Of a stretch of 64,000 nucleotides of DNA, positions 13,297-30,690 are shown in pieces. The notes below the pieces were generated by a model. It searched no databases, was not told the origin of the DNA, and saw only the letters and a program-made list of their open reading frames with translations. A program made the position numbers and the translations under genes. This DNA is from Diphasiastrum complanatum (Eukaryota; Streptophyta; Lycopodiopsida; Lycopodiales; Lycopodiaceae), in the NCBI GenBank assembly GCA_029204225.1, contig CM055099.1, positions 44,216,036 to 44,280,035 on the forward strand. The letters are read 5' to 3'. The first letter of the stretch is position 1, and each line of letters starts with the position of its first letter.

Positions 13297-13298
<2 letters not shown>
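9701..13298. other. AT-rich intergenic DNA, no gene recognised
   Basis: Only short open frames without recognisable motifs. A duplicated segment is visible: CCAAACATTGAGGTTTC... at about 11041-11085 and a diverged copy at 11162-11207, about 122 bases apart. I see no RNA gene or transposon terminus. It may be old, fully decayed repeat DNA. Confidence 0.5.

Positions 13299-13352
<54 letters not shown>
13299..13352. repeat. (CA)n microsatellite
   Basis: A perfect CA repeat of 27 units, flanked by unique AT-rich DNA. Confidence 0.95.
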
Positions 13353-13353
<1 letters not shown>

Positions 13354-13789
13354 TCAGTATGTCAATTTATGATTCCACCCAACTTACATGTATGTGCACA
13401 TAAGTGAATGCTATTATATGAATGAATTATCACATTTGTTACATATTATGCATGGAAACATATATTTTGAAATATGGATAATTTAGCAATGGATACAATA
13501 ATTAACAAAATTATGGTGATTCACATAATGGGCTATCTTTCTTACTAATCAATCAATTTAGCTAGACAAGACTTTGAATCATTTGCTCTAGCTTGACGAG
13601 ATGACAAATTCCAAGTTGCCAACTTATAAAATAAGTTAGATCCTTTTAACGACTTTGAAAAATTATAAGAAATCACTTATCCAGGACCCTTATTATTAAT
13701 TTACTTTTCAAAAAATGATGTCGACATGGTAGATCTCATAAAGACAATAAATAGTGCTTTTTTTATGACTTCTTGCATAAGTATGCTTG
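13353..13789. other. Short anonymous stretch
   Basis: Nothing recognisable. It is AT-rich and ends where copia integrase homology starts. Confidence 0.4.
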
Positions 13790-14135
13790 GCAATATATTG
13801 ATCTATGATTACTCCTTATTATTCAAAGCATATGTTGAGAAGAAATTCTCATTGAAGATCAAAGCTTTGAGGAGTATTGGAGCTCTTGAAGGAATAGCAC
13901 CATATGAAGTTTTATTCAAGATGAAGCCTAAGGTTGATCACCTTAGTGAACTTGGTAGTGCTTGCTTTGCACATATTCCCTTGGAAACAAGAAGGAAGGA
14001 TGATCCAAGCTTATGGATCATGATTGGATACTCATCCATCAAGGAGGCCTTTAGTGTCTTTACACTCTCTATTTCAAAAGTGATTGTGAATAGAGATGTC
14101 ATATTGCATGAAGATTCAATCTTGGAATTAACATT
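13790..14135 (+). pseudogene. pol: Copia integrase fragment with internal deletion
   Basis: Reads LLFKAYVEKKFSLKIKALRS, then jumps to APYEVLFKMKPKVDHL and ACFAHIPLETRRKDDPS. Compared with the fuller copy at 4765-5260, the middle of the core (from the second catalytic Asp to the conserved NR region) has been lost. The ending SKVIVNRDVILHED matches the integrase-RT linker. It is inactive. Confidence 0.8.
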
Positions 14136-14947
14136 CATATATTGCATGAACATTCATATATGCTTCTATTCCTTTGCTTGAAATGCTATCTTGCTTCATT
14201 GAATTTTTTGGATCTCAAAGTTCAAGAAAAGCTATACTAGTTTTGTATGATGCTTATGTTATGGACATGTTTTTTTGTCATTATTGACTTAGATGTGTTT
14301 CCAATACTTTTTGAAAGCAAGAAATGTATTGTCAAAAGTATGCTCTTGGTTCTAGTAAGAACAAGATTGAGCTTGGTACTCACTTTTTTGAAAATCATGT
14401 TTTCACATGTTTTGAGGCAAATTGTAAACTCCTCTTGAGATTAAGTGAAGCATCCAAAGTGGACACTTACATCCTTGAGAGAGTAACTAGCCTAAAAAAT
14501 ATCAAGATAGTCTTTGATATCAAGATTAGATCCATCATGGATATAGTTCATTGTATGTGGACTAGTCAATCTAGAAAGCATAATCTTGATAATTATCATT
14601 GTTTCATATCTTATGATCTTGATCTCCATGATCCTTATGAGGCTTGGAAGCCTCAGATTTCTCTATTTATGGTGCATCCATCATGCAAGTGAAACTTTCA
14701 AAGCAAAGATCATCATCAAGCATGGAGGAAGCCCATGATCATAGTGGCATATTGGTGGAGCACTCTTCAAAGGCATTGGCAAGAGATCTCTACCAGAGAG
14801 ATCTTATCATGGATATGGTGAGGGTGCTGCTATGATGGATCCCTTGGCTAATCTTCACTTCTTATGCATACCAAAGGATCCACTCAAAAAGATTTACAAA
14901 CTTCTCAAGTGATCTAGTACCTTTCCAAGCTATTTTTTGAGGAGGAG
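14136..14947 (+). other. 3' internal region of copia and polypurine tract
   Basis: About 14570-14940 repeats the antisense of 3100-3560 closely, so it is a conserved internal segment upstream of the 3' LTR. It ends in a purine tract GAGGAGGAG (14939-14947). One translation looks continuous for 60 residues, but no domain is recognisable and conservation here is that of the repeat family. Confidence 0.6.
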
Positions 14948-15759
14948 TGTGAGAAATTGGCAAAAAATCTAGCTTGGTATTTTTTATGATAGAAGTTTGT
15001 AAGTGAATCTCACATGTGTGGAGGATGTTCCCACGTGTGGAGAATTGTAAAGTAAATAAAAATGTTTGATATAGGGGTCTCATAGAATTTCATAGTCAAG
15101 CATTTAGGTGTAGGATGTTGATAGGGTCAAATTTCGCATAGATGGCGAATTATCCATTTCCACTTGTAATGCACTATTGAGCCAAAATAGAGTAGGAGGC
15201 CAAACTTGTTCCAATTAGAGTGTAGACAAGTGTAATGCTTTTGTTTGATGCAGTTTAAGAGATCCAATAGGATCTAGAGGTGTCAATAGGAATTTGAGGT
15301 GTGCTTGAATATAGTCCAATAGAATTAAGAGGTGCATGGATCAATGGTCCAATAGGATTAAGAGGTGGCAAAGTGTGATCCAATCATAGTTAAGCATAGT
15401 GGTAGCTCGTGGATCTACTAGTATCATTGTACTCCTCATTTGGATCTAATTGATTTTGAGATTGAGTGAATTTTGAGTGTCATTGAATTTCTAGCTTTCT
15501 CTCTCTACCGGAGGGCTCATGATGGTTTTTCTCTCTCTACTCGAGGAGAGGAGCTTGTTTTTACTAAGAATTCTTTTGGAACACTTCCCACACGTGTGAG
15601 TGAGAGTTGGAAGTGATTGAATACATGTAGTAGTGTGTTTTTGCCATAGAATCAAAGATAGATCTTGAATCTCAATCTAGTCTTGATCTTGGTGCATCTA
15701 CACACCTTAGGAGATCACTAGTACATGTAGTGGACAATCCACACGTGTGAAATTCAATA
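14948..15759 (+). repeat. Copia 3' LTR, subfamily A (about 812 bp)
   Basis: Starts TGTGAGAAATTGG after the purine tract and ends AATTCAATA, where other copies have AATTCAACA, so the terminal CA is mutated. It is closely related to 27646-28448 and to the truncated copy at 2379-3085. Confidence 0.85.
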
Positions 15760-15955
15760 AAGAATCCAATGTGGACACTATTCTCTATATCAATTATGGA
15801 AGCTACTTTAAAACCTTATAAAGGAGGTCTATAATTAGGATGTTTGATCAAGATCTTGTTGAGTGTGCATCTTCTGTGTAGTTGATGTTAGATTTCTACA
15901 TTGTAAATGGTGCTTGATGCGTTGTAGTTCATAACCAAAGATCAAAGGGACATAT
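15760..15955 (+). repeat. Probable fragment of copia family 2 LTR
   Basis: The phrase TTTCTACATTG...AACCAAAGATC matches the reverse complement of the family 2 LTR at about 31690-31740. The homology is short and ends where gypsy sequence begins. Confidence 0.4.
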
Positions 15956-16070
15956 TGGATCTTAGTGATATGATATTTTTTCACAATTCATGGCAGAGAA
16001 TGGATAACATAAAGAAGCATTTCCCTAAGTTTCACTTCAGAGGACATGAGTAGTTCAAGGGGGGGAAGAA
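15956..16070 (+). pseudogene. Gypsy pol tail with polypurine tract
   Basis: A frame with stops reads KHFPKFHFRGHE and FKGGKNVM, similar to the C-terminal tail of Ty3/gypsy polyproteins. It runs into a purine tract AAGGGGGGGAAGAA (16057-16070). The rest of the internal region is missing. Confidence 0.55.
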
Positions 16071-16610
<540 letters not shown>

Positions 16611-16739
16611 CATTGGGAAAAAAATTTACGTGATTGAAGCGAATCCATGAATGTTCCAAATCACCACCTTTTTGAATTCGTTTTACCATATCAACACCCG
16701 AAGCCTGTGGACATTTTAAAGATATAACATTTCTCATTT

Positions 16740-16935
16740 TTATAAAGGTTACATACATCTTAGCTCCTCCTTTGCTAATAGTAGTAACACCATGATTATC
16801 TGAATGTACAACTTGAAAAGGCATACTAGATCTAGATGTAGATCTAGTATAAGGTAACCTATGTGAAGCACATTGCTCACAAATATGATTGATGCTAGTT
16901 AAGGACTTTGGAAGACCAATCACAACTTGCTTTCT
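16740..16935 (-). pseudogene. Copia integrase fragment
   Basis: The minus strand reads VIGLPKSL, HICEQC, SHRLPYTRSTSRS, MPFQVVHSD and GGAKMYVTFI, collinear with 9355-9550 of the family 2 copy. It covers the zinc-binding end and the start of the catalytic core only. Confidence 0.8.
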
Positions 16936-22509
<5,574 letters not shown>

Positions 22510-23616
22510 ATGTCCATTGCTGATGCTCCACCCCGCCCAGCTGACCTGGAAACCTCCACCACACTTGTAAATACAGCTGGACAAGAAGAAGGTGGCAGCT
22601 CCACACCATTTTTGGCCATCGTTTCTGATCGTCTATCTCATGATTACACTCCTTCCCAGCCTATGGAAGGATTCCTTGTCTATAAATTAGGTTGGCTGAA
22701 ACGGGAACTACAAGAACTCCAATCACGGGTAAGCTACTTGGAAGATGAGAATGGAAAGATCAAGACGCAAATGGGGGACCTGCAAACTGACAATTTGAAA
22801 CTTAAGACGGAGATCGACAAGGATGATGCAAAACGGAAAACAAAAATGGACGCATTGCATAGTGAGATTAGAACCCAGGCCATTCTTGCCACACCGGAAT
22901 CCTCAAACCGTCTCAAAGAATTGGAAGATAAGATTGAACAACATAAGGATGAAACCAAGTCTTGGGCGAAGGTGCTCAAGAAAAGGAACTTTGGAAAGAT
23001 CAAGACGCAAATGGGGGTCCTGCAAGCTAACAATTTGAAACTTAAGATGAAGATTGGCGAGGAGGATGCAAAACGGAAAACAGAAATGGACGCATTGTAG
23101 AGTGAGATTAGAACCCAGCCCATTCTCGCTACACCGGAATTCTCAAACCGTCTCAAAGAATTGGAAGATAAGATTGAGCAGCATAAGGAGGAAACTAAGT
23201 CTTGGGCGAAGGTGCTCAAGAAAGGAACCAGACCCACTGCACCTATCTCCTCAATTATTTCAGCTACTCTCTCGGAAGAAAGACTTCGAGGTAGCAAAGC
23301 CCTCAATATTCGGGTACGTAGTATAGTTGATACCCAAAACGCCATTGAAGAAGCCAAACAGTTTCTTGAAAGCACACTAGACCACCATGATGGAGGGCTG
23401 GATACAGCATGGCAGACCAAAAGGGATACCTCTACCTTGATCATTCATTTCACCTCAGCCATTACCCATAGAGATGCCCTGCGTAAGAGAGCTAAGTTGA
23501 GAGACACACACATTTTCATGGATGATGATCTCACATACATCCAAGTAGAAGAAAGACATCGGGCCTTCCAAGATGCCAAGCCATTAGGTCGGCGTGTTAT
23601 CTATCGAGACAGATAG
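22510..23616 (+). pseudogene. LINE (L1-type) ORF1, RNA-binding chaperone, one TAG
   Basis: A single frame of about 368 codons interrupted only by a TAG at 23098-23100. The N-terminal ~60 residues are low complexity. Residues ~60-240 are a charged coiled coil rich in K, E and Q (ELQELQSRVSYLEDENGKI, NRLKELEDKIEQHK). The C-terminal ~120 residues (NIRVRSIVDTQNAIEEAKQF, TLIIHFTSAITHRDALRKRA, HIFMDDDLTYIQVEERHRAF) resemble the RRM and C-terminal domains of L1 ORF1p, which trimerises and coats LINE RNA. The coiled coil contains an 80-codon tandem duplication. The TAG falls in the second copy, where the first has CAT. ORF2 follows 80-150 bases downstream in the same frame. Confidence 0.8.
22753..23232 (+). 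repeat. 240-bp tandem duplication inside LINE ORF1
   Basis: Copy 1 is 22753-22992 and copy 2 is 22993-23232. Both start GGAAAGATCAAGACGCAAAT and read GKIKTQMG...SWAKVLKK. The period is exactly 80 codons, so the frame is kept. Copies differ at scattered sites. Confidence 0.92.
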
Positions 23617-23694
23617 ATTCGCTCCATTGACAGTGTACCCACAGGCTCCTGCCAATAGGGAGTTGGGGTCCGCGGGCATGGGAGCATCCTGGGG

Positions 23695-26379
23695 CCTTGT
23701 CCACACCACCTGCGTATTGGTATTTGGAACTGCAACAATATACACTCTTCTTCTACTACATGCGATCTTATGGATTTCATTACAGGTAGAGATATTCTTT
23801 TCTTTATGGAGACACACGAGAGCCAGATCAAAGGGTTACCTACATTCTCAGGCTACAGATGGGATTCAGTTTACAGGGCAGAGGCGAGGTCTATGAGTAG
23901 CAGAGGTTCAGGCGGAGTTGCATGTCCATACAGAGAGTCCCTACTCCCTACTATAGAGATTATCAGGCATGACGAGCACGCACGGTATATATGGGTTTGC
24001 CGACTCATTGGACGTGACATTGGATTGACTAGAGATCTCTAAATTGTTGCATGCTACTTTTCCCTTGAGTCGTCCTCTTACGCAGAGGGTATTGGCTCTT
24101 CTTTCACGGATCTCTCCACAAATATTATCAGATTCTCAGATCGTGGCTATATTCTTCTTACTGGTGATTTTAACGCCAGAACTGTTGAGTGTCAGGTCGA
24201 GTTCCATGATGCTGATGACCACCTACACACACAGGCCATTGATTGTGATGATATGGGCATTACCAGGACTTCATCCGATGCACTCAGTCCTATTACTACT
24301 TACGGTGAGTACTTGTTGCAACTTGGAGAAGCTCACGAGCTAGCCATTCACAATGGCCTCGCTTGTTGGCCCGATTCTGGTAGCTACACATGCTACCCTC
24401 AAAGTGGTGGGCACAGTGTCGTTGATTACCTCATGGGGTCACCATCCCTCATCCGACTGGTATCACACTTCAAGGTCATTCCCACCACTCTCTCTAATCA
24501 CTCCTTTTTATCCTTCCATCTGGGTTTCGTTCCAAATCCACGAACCTCATCTACTTCCTCCATCGACCGGGCTCCCAAATACACCTTCGCTCACCCTTAC
24601 ATTGACACTTACCAGGAGACCCTGGCCTCTTTACTCCATCACTTCCCACATGATAGTACATTCACATCACAGGCTGGCTTCCTTAGTACCTCACTTCATA
24701 CAGCCACTTCGGCTTCCTTTCCATCCACACACCACTGTCATGCTGCCAAAACAGCTCATCCTGCTCACCCTCCTTGGTTTGATGATGAATGCTGCTCACT
24801 TCACCTACATGTTATACATGCCTGTGCACATGATCCACTCATCCTCTCCACTGCTCGTCGTTCTCTACGTAGCACACTCTGCCATAAAAAATGAGCTTAC
24901 AAACGTAAAGGTAGAAACCTCATTGCTTTCCTGTTTAGTTCCTCCACTGGCGCTTTCTAGCATGCATTTATCCCTCGTGCTCCACCCCCTCTTCTTGATG
25001 ACCTACATATATGGTCCACCTACACTACCTCACTCTACACCATACCTACTGACGTACCCATTTCCATCTCCCCCTGTCCCAATGAATTCACCTTCTTCAC
25101 CTCTGAAATGGTCACTGCGGCCATAAAGAGAATGAAGGCCCACCATACTAGAGACATAGAAGACCTCGAGTCGGAACTTCTAATCCATGCTGCAGATCTA
25201 CTATCACCTACTCTAGCCACTTTGCTTAACCGTGTTGTCGTCTCTGGCTTCCCCCATTCCTGGTGCACTAATATCATCCACCCCATCCACAAAAGTGGTG
25301 ACCCCATGAATCTTGGTAAGTACTGTACTATCATGATTGGCCATCTTATAGCGAAGCTTTATTGTGCTATACTTCAGTCAACGATCAGTTCTGAGGTTGA
25401 GACCAGGAGACTACATGCATTGGGCCAGGTTGGCTTTCGGGCTCATCATTCTACCACAGATCATGTCTTCACTCTTCGAGCTACCATTGAGGAGGCCAAA
25501 CATAGGAGAGAGAGGATTTACTGTTGCTTTGTTGACTTCAAGAAAGCCTTCAATTCTGTTCCATGCTTTCTTCTTATTCAGAGATTACGTGATCTTGGCT
25601 TCTCTATTGACATAGTTCTAGTGATGATGGCACTGTATGAGAGAGTTCTTGGATGTTTTCGTGGTGACACTGGCTTCTCAGAGCGCATATGGAGCACCAT
25701 TAGGGTGAAATAGGGCTGCTCCCTATCACCTACACTATTCGGACTATATATTGATGAGCTTGAGAGGGTCATTGAGCAGAGCGGTGGTACATGTTGTCGT
25801 CTTGGGGATATTTTGATTGCCATTCTCCTATACGCAAATGATATTGCTTTAGTCTCCTCGACTAAAGAGGGACTACAAAGACAGTTGGACAACCTTCATG
25901 ATTTCTGTACTAGATGGGGCTTGCGGGTCAATACTAAGAAGACAAAAGCTATGGTCTTCAATACATCCAAGGCCTTCATGCAGCAACAGGAGCTTTTTCT
26001 AGATGGACAGCCGCTGGAGATCGTGTCATCCTACACATATTTCGAGGTTCTTTTCACTGGTCCTATATTTGGTATGAGACATGCAGCTACTACCAGACTT
26101 GAGAAGGGACATGCCTCCTTGGTCCAGCTTGAGCGCATTTGCTACCAGAGATCTGTTCGTGATGCTCCAAGTAAGTGTCAACTATTCGACACTTTTGTTT
26201 CTCCCACTGCATTGTATGTCGTAGAGACATGGTGCCCGGGACTCACCTCGACAGATTGGGCCAGTATCTCATGCCTCCAGGTCCTTATGTTATCACGTAT
26301 GATACGAGCTAAGCCATCTGTCACACACCAGATTCTCTTAGCAGAGTTTGCAATTCAGTTACAAGCTAAGATTCACTAG
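23695..26379 (+). pseudogene. LINE (L1-type) ORF2: AP endonuclease and reverse transcriptase
   Basis: Enzyme for target-primed reverse transcription, read in one frame for 2.7 kb without frameshifts. Stops lie at 24040 (TAA), 24892 (TGA), 24958 (TAG), 25711 (TAG) and 26377 (TAG). Endonuclease: IGIWNCNNIHS near 23719, FFMETH, LTGDFNAR near 24155 and SVVDYLMGS near 24415; the usual SDH reads SNH at 24493-24501. RT: HPIHKSGDP, QVGFRAHHSTTDH, FVDFKKAFNSVP near 25531 and GCSLSPTLFGLYIDEL after the 25711 stop. The catalytic YADD reads YAND at 25831-25842. The C-terminal CCHC domain usual in L1 ORF2 is missing; the element stops where a gypsy LTR begins. Dead, but its smooth frame suggests fairly recent death. 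Confidence 0.88.
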
Positions 26380-26714
26380 CTATGCTAGAAAGCAGGACTT
26401 AAGCTAGAAAGCAGGAAAATAGAATGCTTAAGCAGGCTAAAGAGGAGCAATCATCATAAACTAAATAAAGGAATACAATGCTGCCCTACATATACCCTCT
26501 CGATTCAAAAAAGGGAGGGAGAAGGATTTGGAGAGAAAATAGTGCGCCCTCCCAATAGGAGGACCCCCACTCCTAATCAACGTGACCAAGTTCTAAAAAT
26601 ATGACCAAATAGGGCCCAAGGCCAATATATGAATAAAAAGGGCCCTTAGGCTTGCTTATGCATAATAACGAATAAAGGAATGGACGCGGCGAATGTAATG
26701 AGCCAAGTCCATAA
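26380..26714 (-). repeat. Probable gypsy LTR (minus), ends approximate
   Basis: On the minus strand a purine tract (CTGCAGGGGAGAG, complement of 26715-26727) is followed by sequence with no coding potential that ends at the LINE. The position after a gypsy polyprotein tail and purine tract marks it as a 3' LTR. Exact TG/CA ends are not clear. Confidence 0.5.
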
Positions 26715-27645
26715 CTCTCCCCTGCAGAAAAACAAAGCCCTCCATCGGCTAGCAAGCATAATGACTATCTAAAACAATAATGTAAGCATGCTAAATACTG
26801 AAAAATCATGAAGTAATGGAAATACTGATGAAGAGGACAAAAGTCGTCACAACAGATATCCCAAAAGTATCATAATTGTGTAAAGAAAGTACTAAGCAAA
26901 TACTACAAAAAAAGAATAGTCATAGCTAGCCGAATCATGAAGTAGAGGGAATATCTGCAATGACATCTGTAGTAGAGGAAAGAATTAAAGCCATGAGGGC
27001 TCGAGCTTGATCTGCCAATAATGGTGTATGATAAAAGACATCAATAGGCTCCCAAAGTGGCCTCCTCAAGAGGGCGACCATCTCACTGTACTAGAAACTG
27101 AACCTACCTACGATGTCGACTATGCTGAAGGCGAACCTGATGGATGGCAACTAGCAAAAAAGGGAACAGCTCTGGCTCTCTAAAAAATGTGAGATCGCGA
27201 GGAGCATCATCCTCAATGGAAGCTCGTAAAAGGCTAACATGAAATAAATCACAAGCTTGTGTAGAATCAAGCAACTGTAATCGGTATGTAACAGGGCTGA
27301 GGCGATCCAAGACAGTGTCTGCTGAGAAAGATTCACAACAACAGTATCAAGTGAAAAAAACCAATCTGCACCAAGAATAATGTCATAGCGCTCCACAGGA
27401 ATAATGTAGAAATTTGCCTGTCCCAGAGAAGTCACCAATGCTATAGTCCAAGCCCTGAAACATCTGAGAGCTGATAAAAGAATGTGAGATAGCAACCTCG
27501 ACACTGAGAGACCGTGTAGCTGAAATAGATGTAGCACGAATCCTGGTGGAAATGTAACTGCTAATAAATGAATGTGTACTTTCAGTATCCACCAAAGCAA
27601 TATACTCTCGTCCCAAAATGCGGACACGTAATCGAATAGAACGAG
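26715..27645 (-). pseudogene. Internally deleted gypsy: protease fused to integrase C-terminus
   Basis: Minus strand. 27645 to about 27300 encodes a retropepsin-like domain (VDTESTHSFIS, where most relatives have DTGS; then DIILGADWFFSLD near 27330). At 27310-27104 it reads directly into the integrase C-terminal region (RLSPVTYRLQLLDS, LFHVSLLRA). RT, RNase H and the integrase core are missing, so a deletion of several kilobases is inferred. The remainder to 26715 is non-coding and ends in a purine tract. A copia LTR interrupts its 5' side at 27646. Confidence 0.75.
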
Positions 27646-28448
27646 TGTGAGAAATTGGCAAAAATCTAGCTTGGTATTTTTTATGATAGAAGTTTGTAAG
27701 TGAATCTCACATGTGTGGAGAATGTTCAAAAGTGTGGAGAATTGTAAAGTAAATAAAAGTGTTTGATATAGGGGTCTCATAGAATTTCATAGTCAAGCAT
27801 TTAGGTGTAGGATGTTGATAGGGTTATCCATTTCCACTTGTAATGCCACTATTGAGCCAAAATAGAGTAGGAGGCCAAACTTGTGCCAATTAGAGTGTAG
27901 ACAAGTGTAATGCTTTTGTTTGATGAAGTTTAAGAGGTCTAATAGGATTTAGAGGTGGAACCATGTGTGGTCCAATAGAAATTTGAGGTGTGCTCGAATA
28001 TAGTCCAATAGAATTAAGAGGTGCATGGATCAATGGTCCAATAGGATTAAGAGGTGGCAAAGTGTGATCCAATCATAGTTAAGCATAGTAGTAGCTCGTG
28101 GATCTACTAGTATCATTGTACTCCTCATTTGGATCTCATTGATTTTGAGATTGAGTGGATTTTGAGTGTCATTGAATTTCTAGCTTTCTCTCTCTACCCG
28201 AGAGCTCGTGATGATTTTTCTCTCTCTACCCGAGGAGAGCAGCTTGTTTTTACTTAGAATTCTTTTGGAACACTTACCACACGTGTGAGTGAGAGTTGGA
28301 AGTGATTGAATGCATGTAGTAATGTGTTTTTGCCATAGAATCAAAGATAGATCTTGAATCTCAATCTAGTCTTGATCTTGGTGCATCTACACACCTTAAG
28401 AGATCACAAGTACATGTAGTGGACAATCCACACGTGTGAAATTCAACA
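27646..28448 (+). repeat. Copia 5' LTR, subfamily A (803 bp)
   Basis: Starts TGTGAGAAATTGGC and ends AATTCAACA, with the PBS directly after it, so it is a 5' LTR on the plus strand. It is inserted in the gypsy protease region. The matching 3' LTR is not found downstream; instead an inverted LTR lies at 30691-31428. Confidence 0.9.
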
Positions 28449-28461
28449 TGGTATCAGAGCC
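28449..28461 (+). promoter_or_regulatory. Primer-binding site (initiator tRNA-Met)
   Basis: TGGTATCAGAGCC directly abuts the LTR end. It is complementary to the 3' end of plant initiator tRNA-Met and primes minus-strand cDNA in copia elements. Confidence 0.95.
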
Positions 28462-29205
28462 TACCTAATGTTACCATGCATTTTGATCCATTTGAGTGAA
28501 AACTATTCATCAATCTTGAGCTAGAAATTGTCAAGATCCATTTTCCTAGCTATCTTGTCCAATTTTGGATCAAAAGAGATCAATAGGGCATTGATTGGGT
28601 CTGACCTGGTGCTGTACGGAATCAAGTGCTCAGACACGTGTGAGGAACATCCAATTTCAGTTTGGAAGTTCTCTCGCATGCTTGATTCATTTATCTTGCT
28701 TGATAGCTTGTTTTGAAGCTATTTTTGTCTAGTTTCTGATGCAATCAGTTTCATTCCATTTGGTTGAGCCAATCAAAAGTTATAAGCTTTTGAAGAGGGT
28801 TAGGTAGGGCACCTAGACCTAGGTGGACACATTTGGTTTGGTCAAGAGATTGCTTTGTTGATCCAAAATCACAGTTGAAGGCTTACCAATCTCATCTATT
28901 TGTGATCTAGGCATTGTTTTGAGATCTTAGCCATTTTGTTTCATGCAATATCATTGTATTTGAGTCAAATTTAGTTTCTTAGTGTACTTCACACGTGCTA
29001 AGAGTGTTTGATCCTAACTTTGCCCATACTCCATCATTTGATGTGAAATAGATCTAGTTTTGGGGAGATTGAGATAGCTAGTGAGAATCATCTCACAGTT
29101 TGTTGCAAGATCTTGCATAGGAGATGGTAGCACACCATTATTGGATCCTATAGTGAGAGAGAAACAACATTTTTTGTTCATCACTTTTATTTATCTCCAC
29201 TTTAC
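28462..29205 (+). other. Copia leader, left arm of inverted repeat
   Basis: Non-coding leader between PBS and gag. About 28462-28995 is repeated in inverse at 30151-30678. The part from about 29000 to 29205 has no partner in the right arm. Confidence 0.7.
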
Positions 29206-29420
29206 ATGACTTCAATGAGTTCATACTTGTTGCAACCAAGTGAGAGATTGTCTACTTTCAATTATTCAATATGGAAGTTGAGGATGGAGTCCATATTGAT
29301 ACTCCAAGATGTGATGGACATTGTACTTGGGATTGAGGAGGAGCCTCAAGTCCTTCAAGAAGTACAGAAGAGAGCTAGGATGGCTCTCCACTACATTAAG
29401 ATGAATGTCTCTAATGAGAT
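29206..29420 (+). pseudogene. gag: Copia gag 5' part, left arm
   Basis: Reads TSMSSYLLQPSERLSTFNYS, IWKLRMESIL, GIEEEPQVLQEVQK and ALHYIKMNVSNEIL, then ends abruptly at about 29420. From there the sequence is antisense gag of another copy. The start of the gag and its WKLRMES motif match copia UBN2-type gag. Truncated and non-functional. Confidence 0.85.
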
Positions 29421-30150
29421 TCTTCTTCTTGAAGCAATTGGTGGCATAATGACCTTTCTTGCCACAATAAAAGCACTTGATCATCTTCTTCTTGAGCTTG
29501 GATGATGAAGCATTAGAGGAATCATCTTCCTCCTCATCTTTGTCTTTGGATTTGACTTTGACCTTGCTTGAGGATTGTTAATGTTGGTTCTTGCTCCTCC
29601 CTTTGTGCTTATCCTTGGCAAAGAGAGCTTTGCCATCATTATGAGTGAGAGAAAGCTTGTCCATCCTCAAGAGCTTGTACTCTTGTCTTGATTCTTCCAA
29701 AATTAGCACACTTTGGAGAGCCTCCAAACTTGGTAGCTCCTCCTTAATGGCATAGGATTGGACAAGGTTATCAGATTCACTTCTCAAGCCATTGAGAATG
29801 ACTTGAACTAGCTCATTTTGATTGATGGAATCACCAATACAAGCAAGTTCTCTATGAATATCTTTTACTCTCAAAATATAACTAGATGCACTCTCATCAC
29901 TCTTTTGGCTACTTTGAAAGATTTGATTCCTAAGAGTGAGAGGCCTAGAGGTATTTTTAGCCTCATAGATAGTCTTGAGACAATCCCAAGCTTCTTTGGC
30001 TGTTGTACAAGTACCTATCTCTCTCAATATCTCATTAGAGACATTCATCTTTATGTAGTGGAGAGCCATCCTAGCTCTATTTTTGTATTTTTGAACCTCT
30101 TGAAGAACTTGTGGTTCTTCTTCAAGGCCAAGAACTCTTAGCACGTGTGA
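29421..30150 (-). pseudogene. gag: Copia gag with zinc knuckle, right arm
   Basis: On the minus strand 30144-29578 is one open frame of 188 codons: GLEEEPQVLQEVQKYKNRAR, EILREIGTCTTAKEAWDCLK, HRELACIGDSI and QSYAIKEELPSLEALQ. After a stop at about 29580 an acidic-to-basic linker leads to a perfect CCHC knuckle (CFYCGKKGHYATNC, about 29478-29437). The frame then ends at the inversion point. Relative to the left arm it lacks about 320 bases at the gag start. Confidence 0.85.
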
Positions 30151-30678
30151 AGTACTCTAAGAAACCAAATTTGACTCAAATACAATGATATTGCATGAAA
30201 CAAAATGGCTAAGATCTCAAAATAGTTCCTAGATCACATATAGATGAGATTGGCAAGCATACAACTGTGATTTTGGATCAACCAAGCAATCTCTTGACCA
30301 AACCAAATGTGTCCACCCAGGTCTAGGTGCCCTAAGTAACCCTATTCAAAAGCTTATAACTTCTTATTGGCTCAACCAAATGGAATGAAACTGATTGCAT
30401 CAGAAACTAGACAAAAATAGCTTCAAAACAAGCTATCAAGCAAGATAAATGGATCAAACATGAGAGAGAACTTCTAGACTGAATTCGGATGTTCCTCACA
30501 TTTGTCTGAGCACCTGATTCCATATAGGTTCAGGTTAGACCCAATCAATGTCCTTTTGATCTCTTTTGATCCAAAATTGAACAAGATAGCTAGGAAAATG
30601 CGCCTTGACAATTTCTAGCTCAAGATTGATGAAAAGTTTTCACTTAGATGGATCAAAATGCATGGTAACCTTAGGTAA
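30151..30678 (-). other. Copia leader, right arm of inverted repeat
   Basis: Reverse complement of the leader at 28462-28995 with moderate divergence. No gene. Confidence 0.75.
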
Positions 30679-30690
30679 GCTCTGATGCCA
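30679..30690 (-). promoter_or_regulatory. Primer-binding site, one mismatch
   Basis: The minus strand reads TGGCATCAGAGC next to the LTR end, one base different from the canonical initiator tRNA-Met site. Confidence 0.85.

Noticed and set aside
22734-23444. 236-codon minus-strand ORF opposite LINE ORF1
   Set aside because: Antisense shadow; the plus frame has the coiled coil and L1 ORF1 C-terminal motifs.
24353-25126. 257-codon plus ORF inside the LINE
   Set aside because: Wrong frame; the endonuclease motifs lie in the overlapping frame at 24253-24894.
28441-28461. tRNA gene suggested by the tRNA-Met complementary sequence
   Set aside because: Only the 13-base primer-binding site is present next to an LTR; no cloverleaf.
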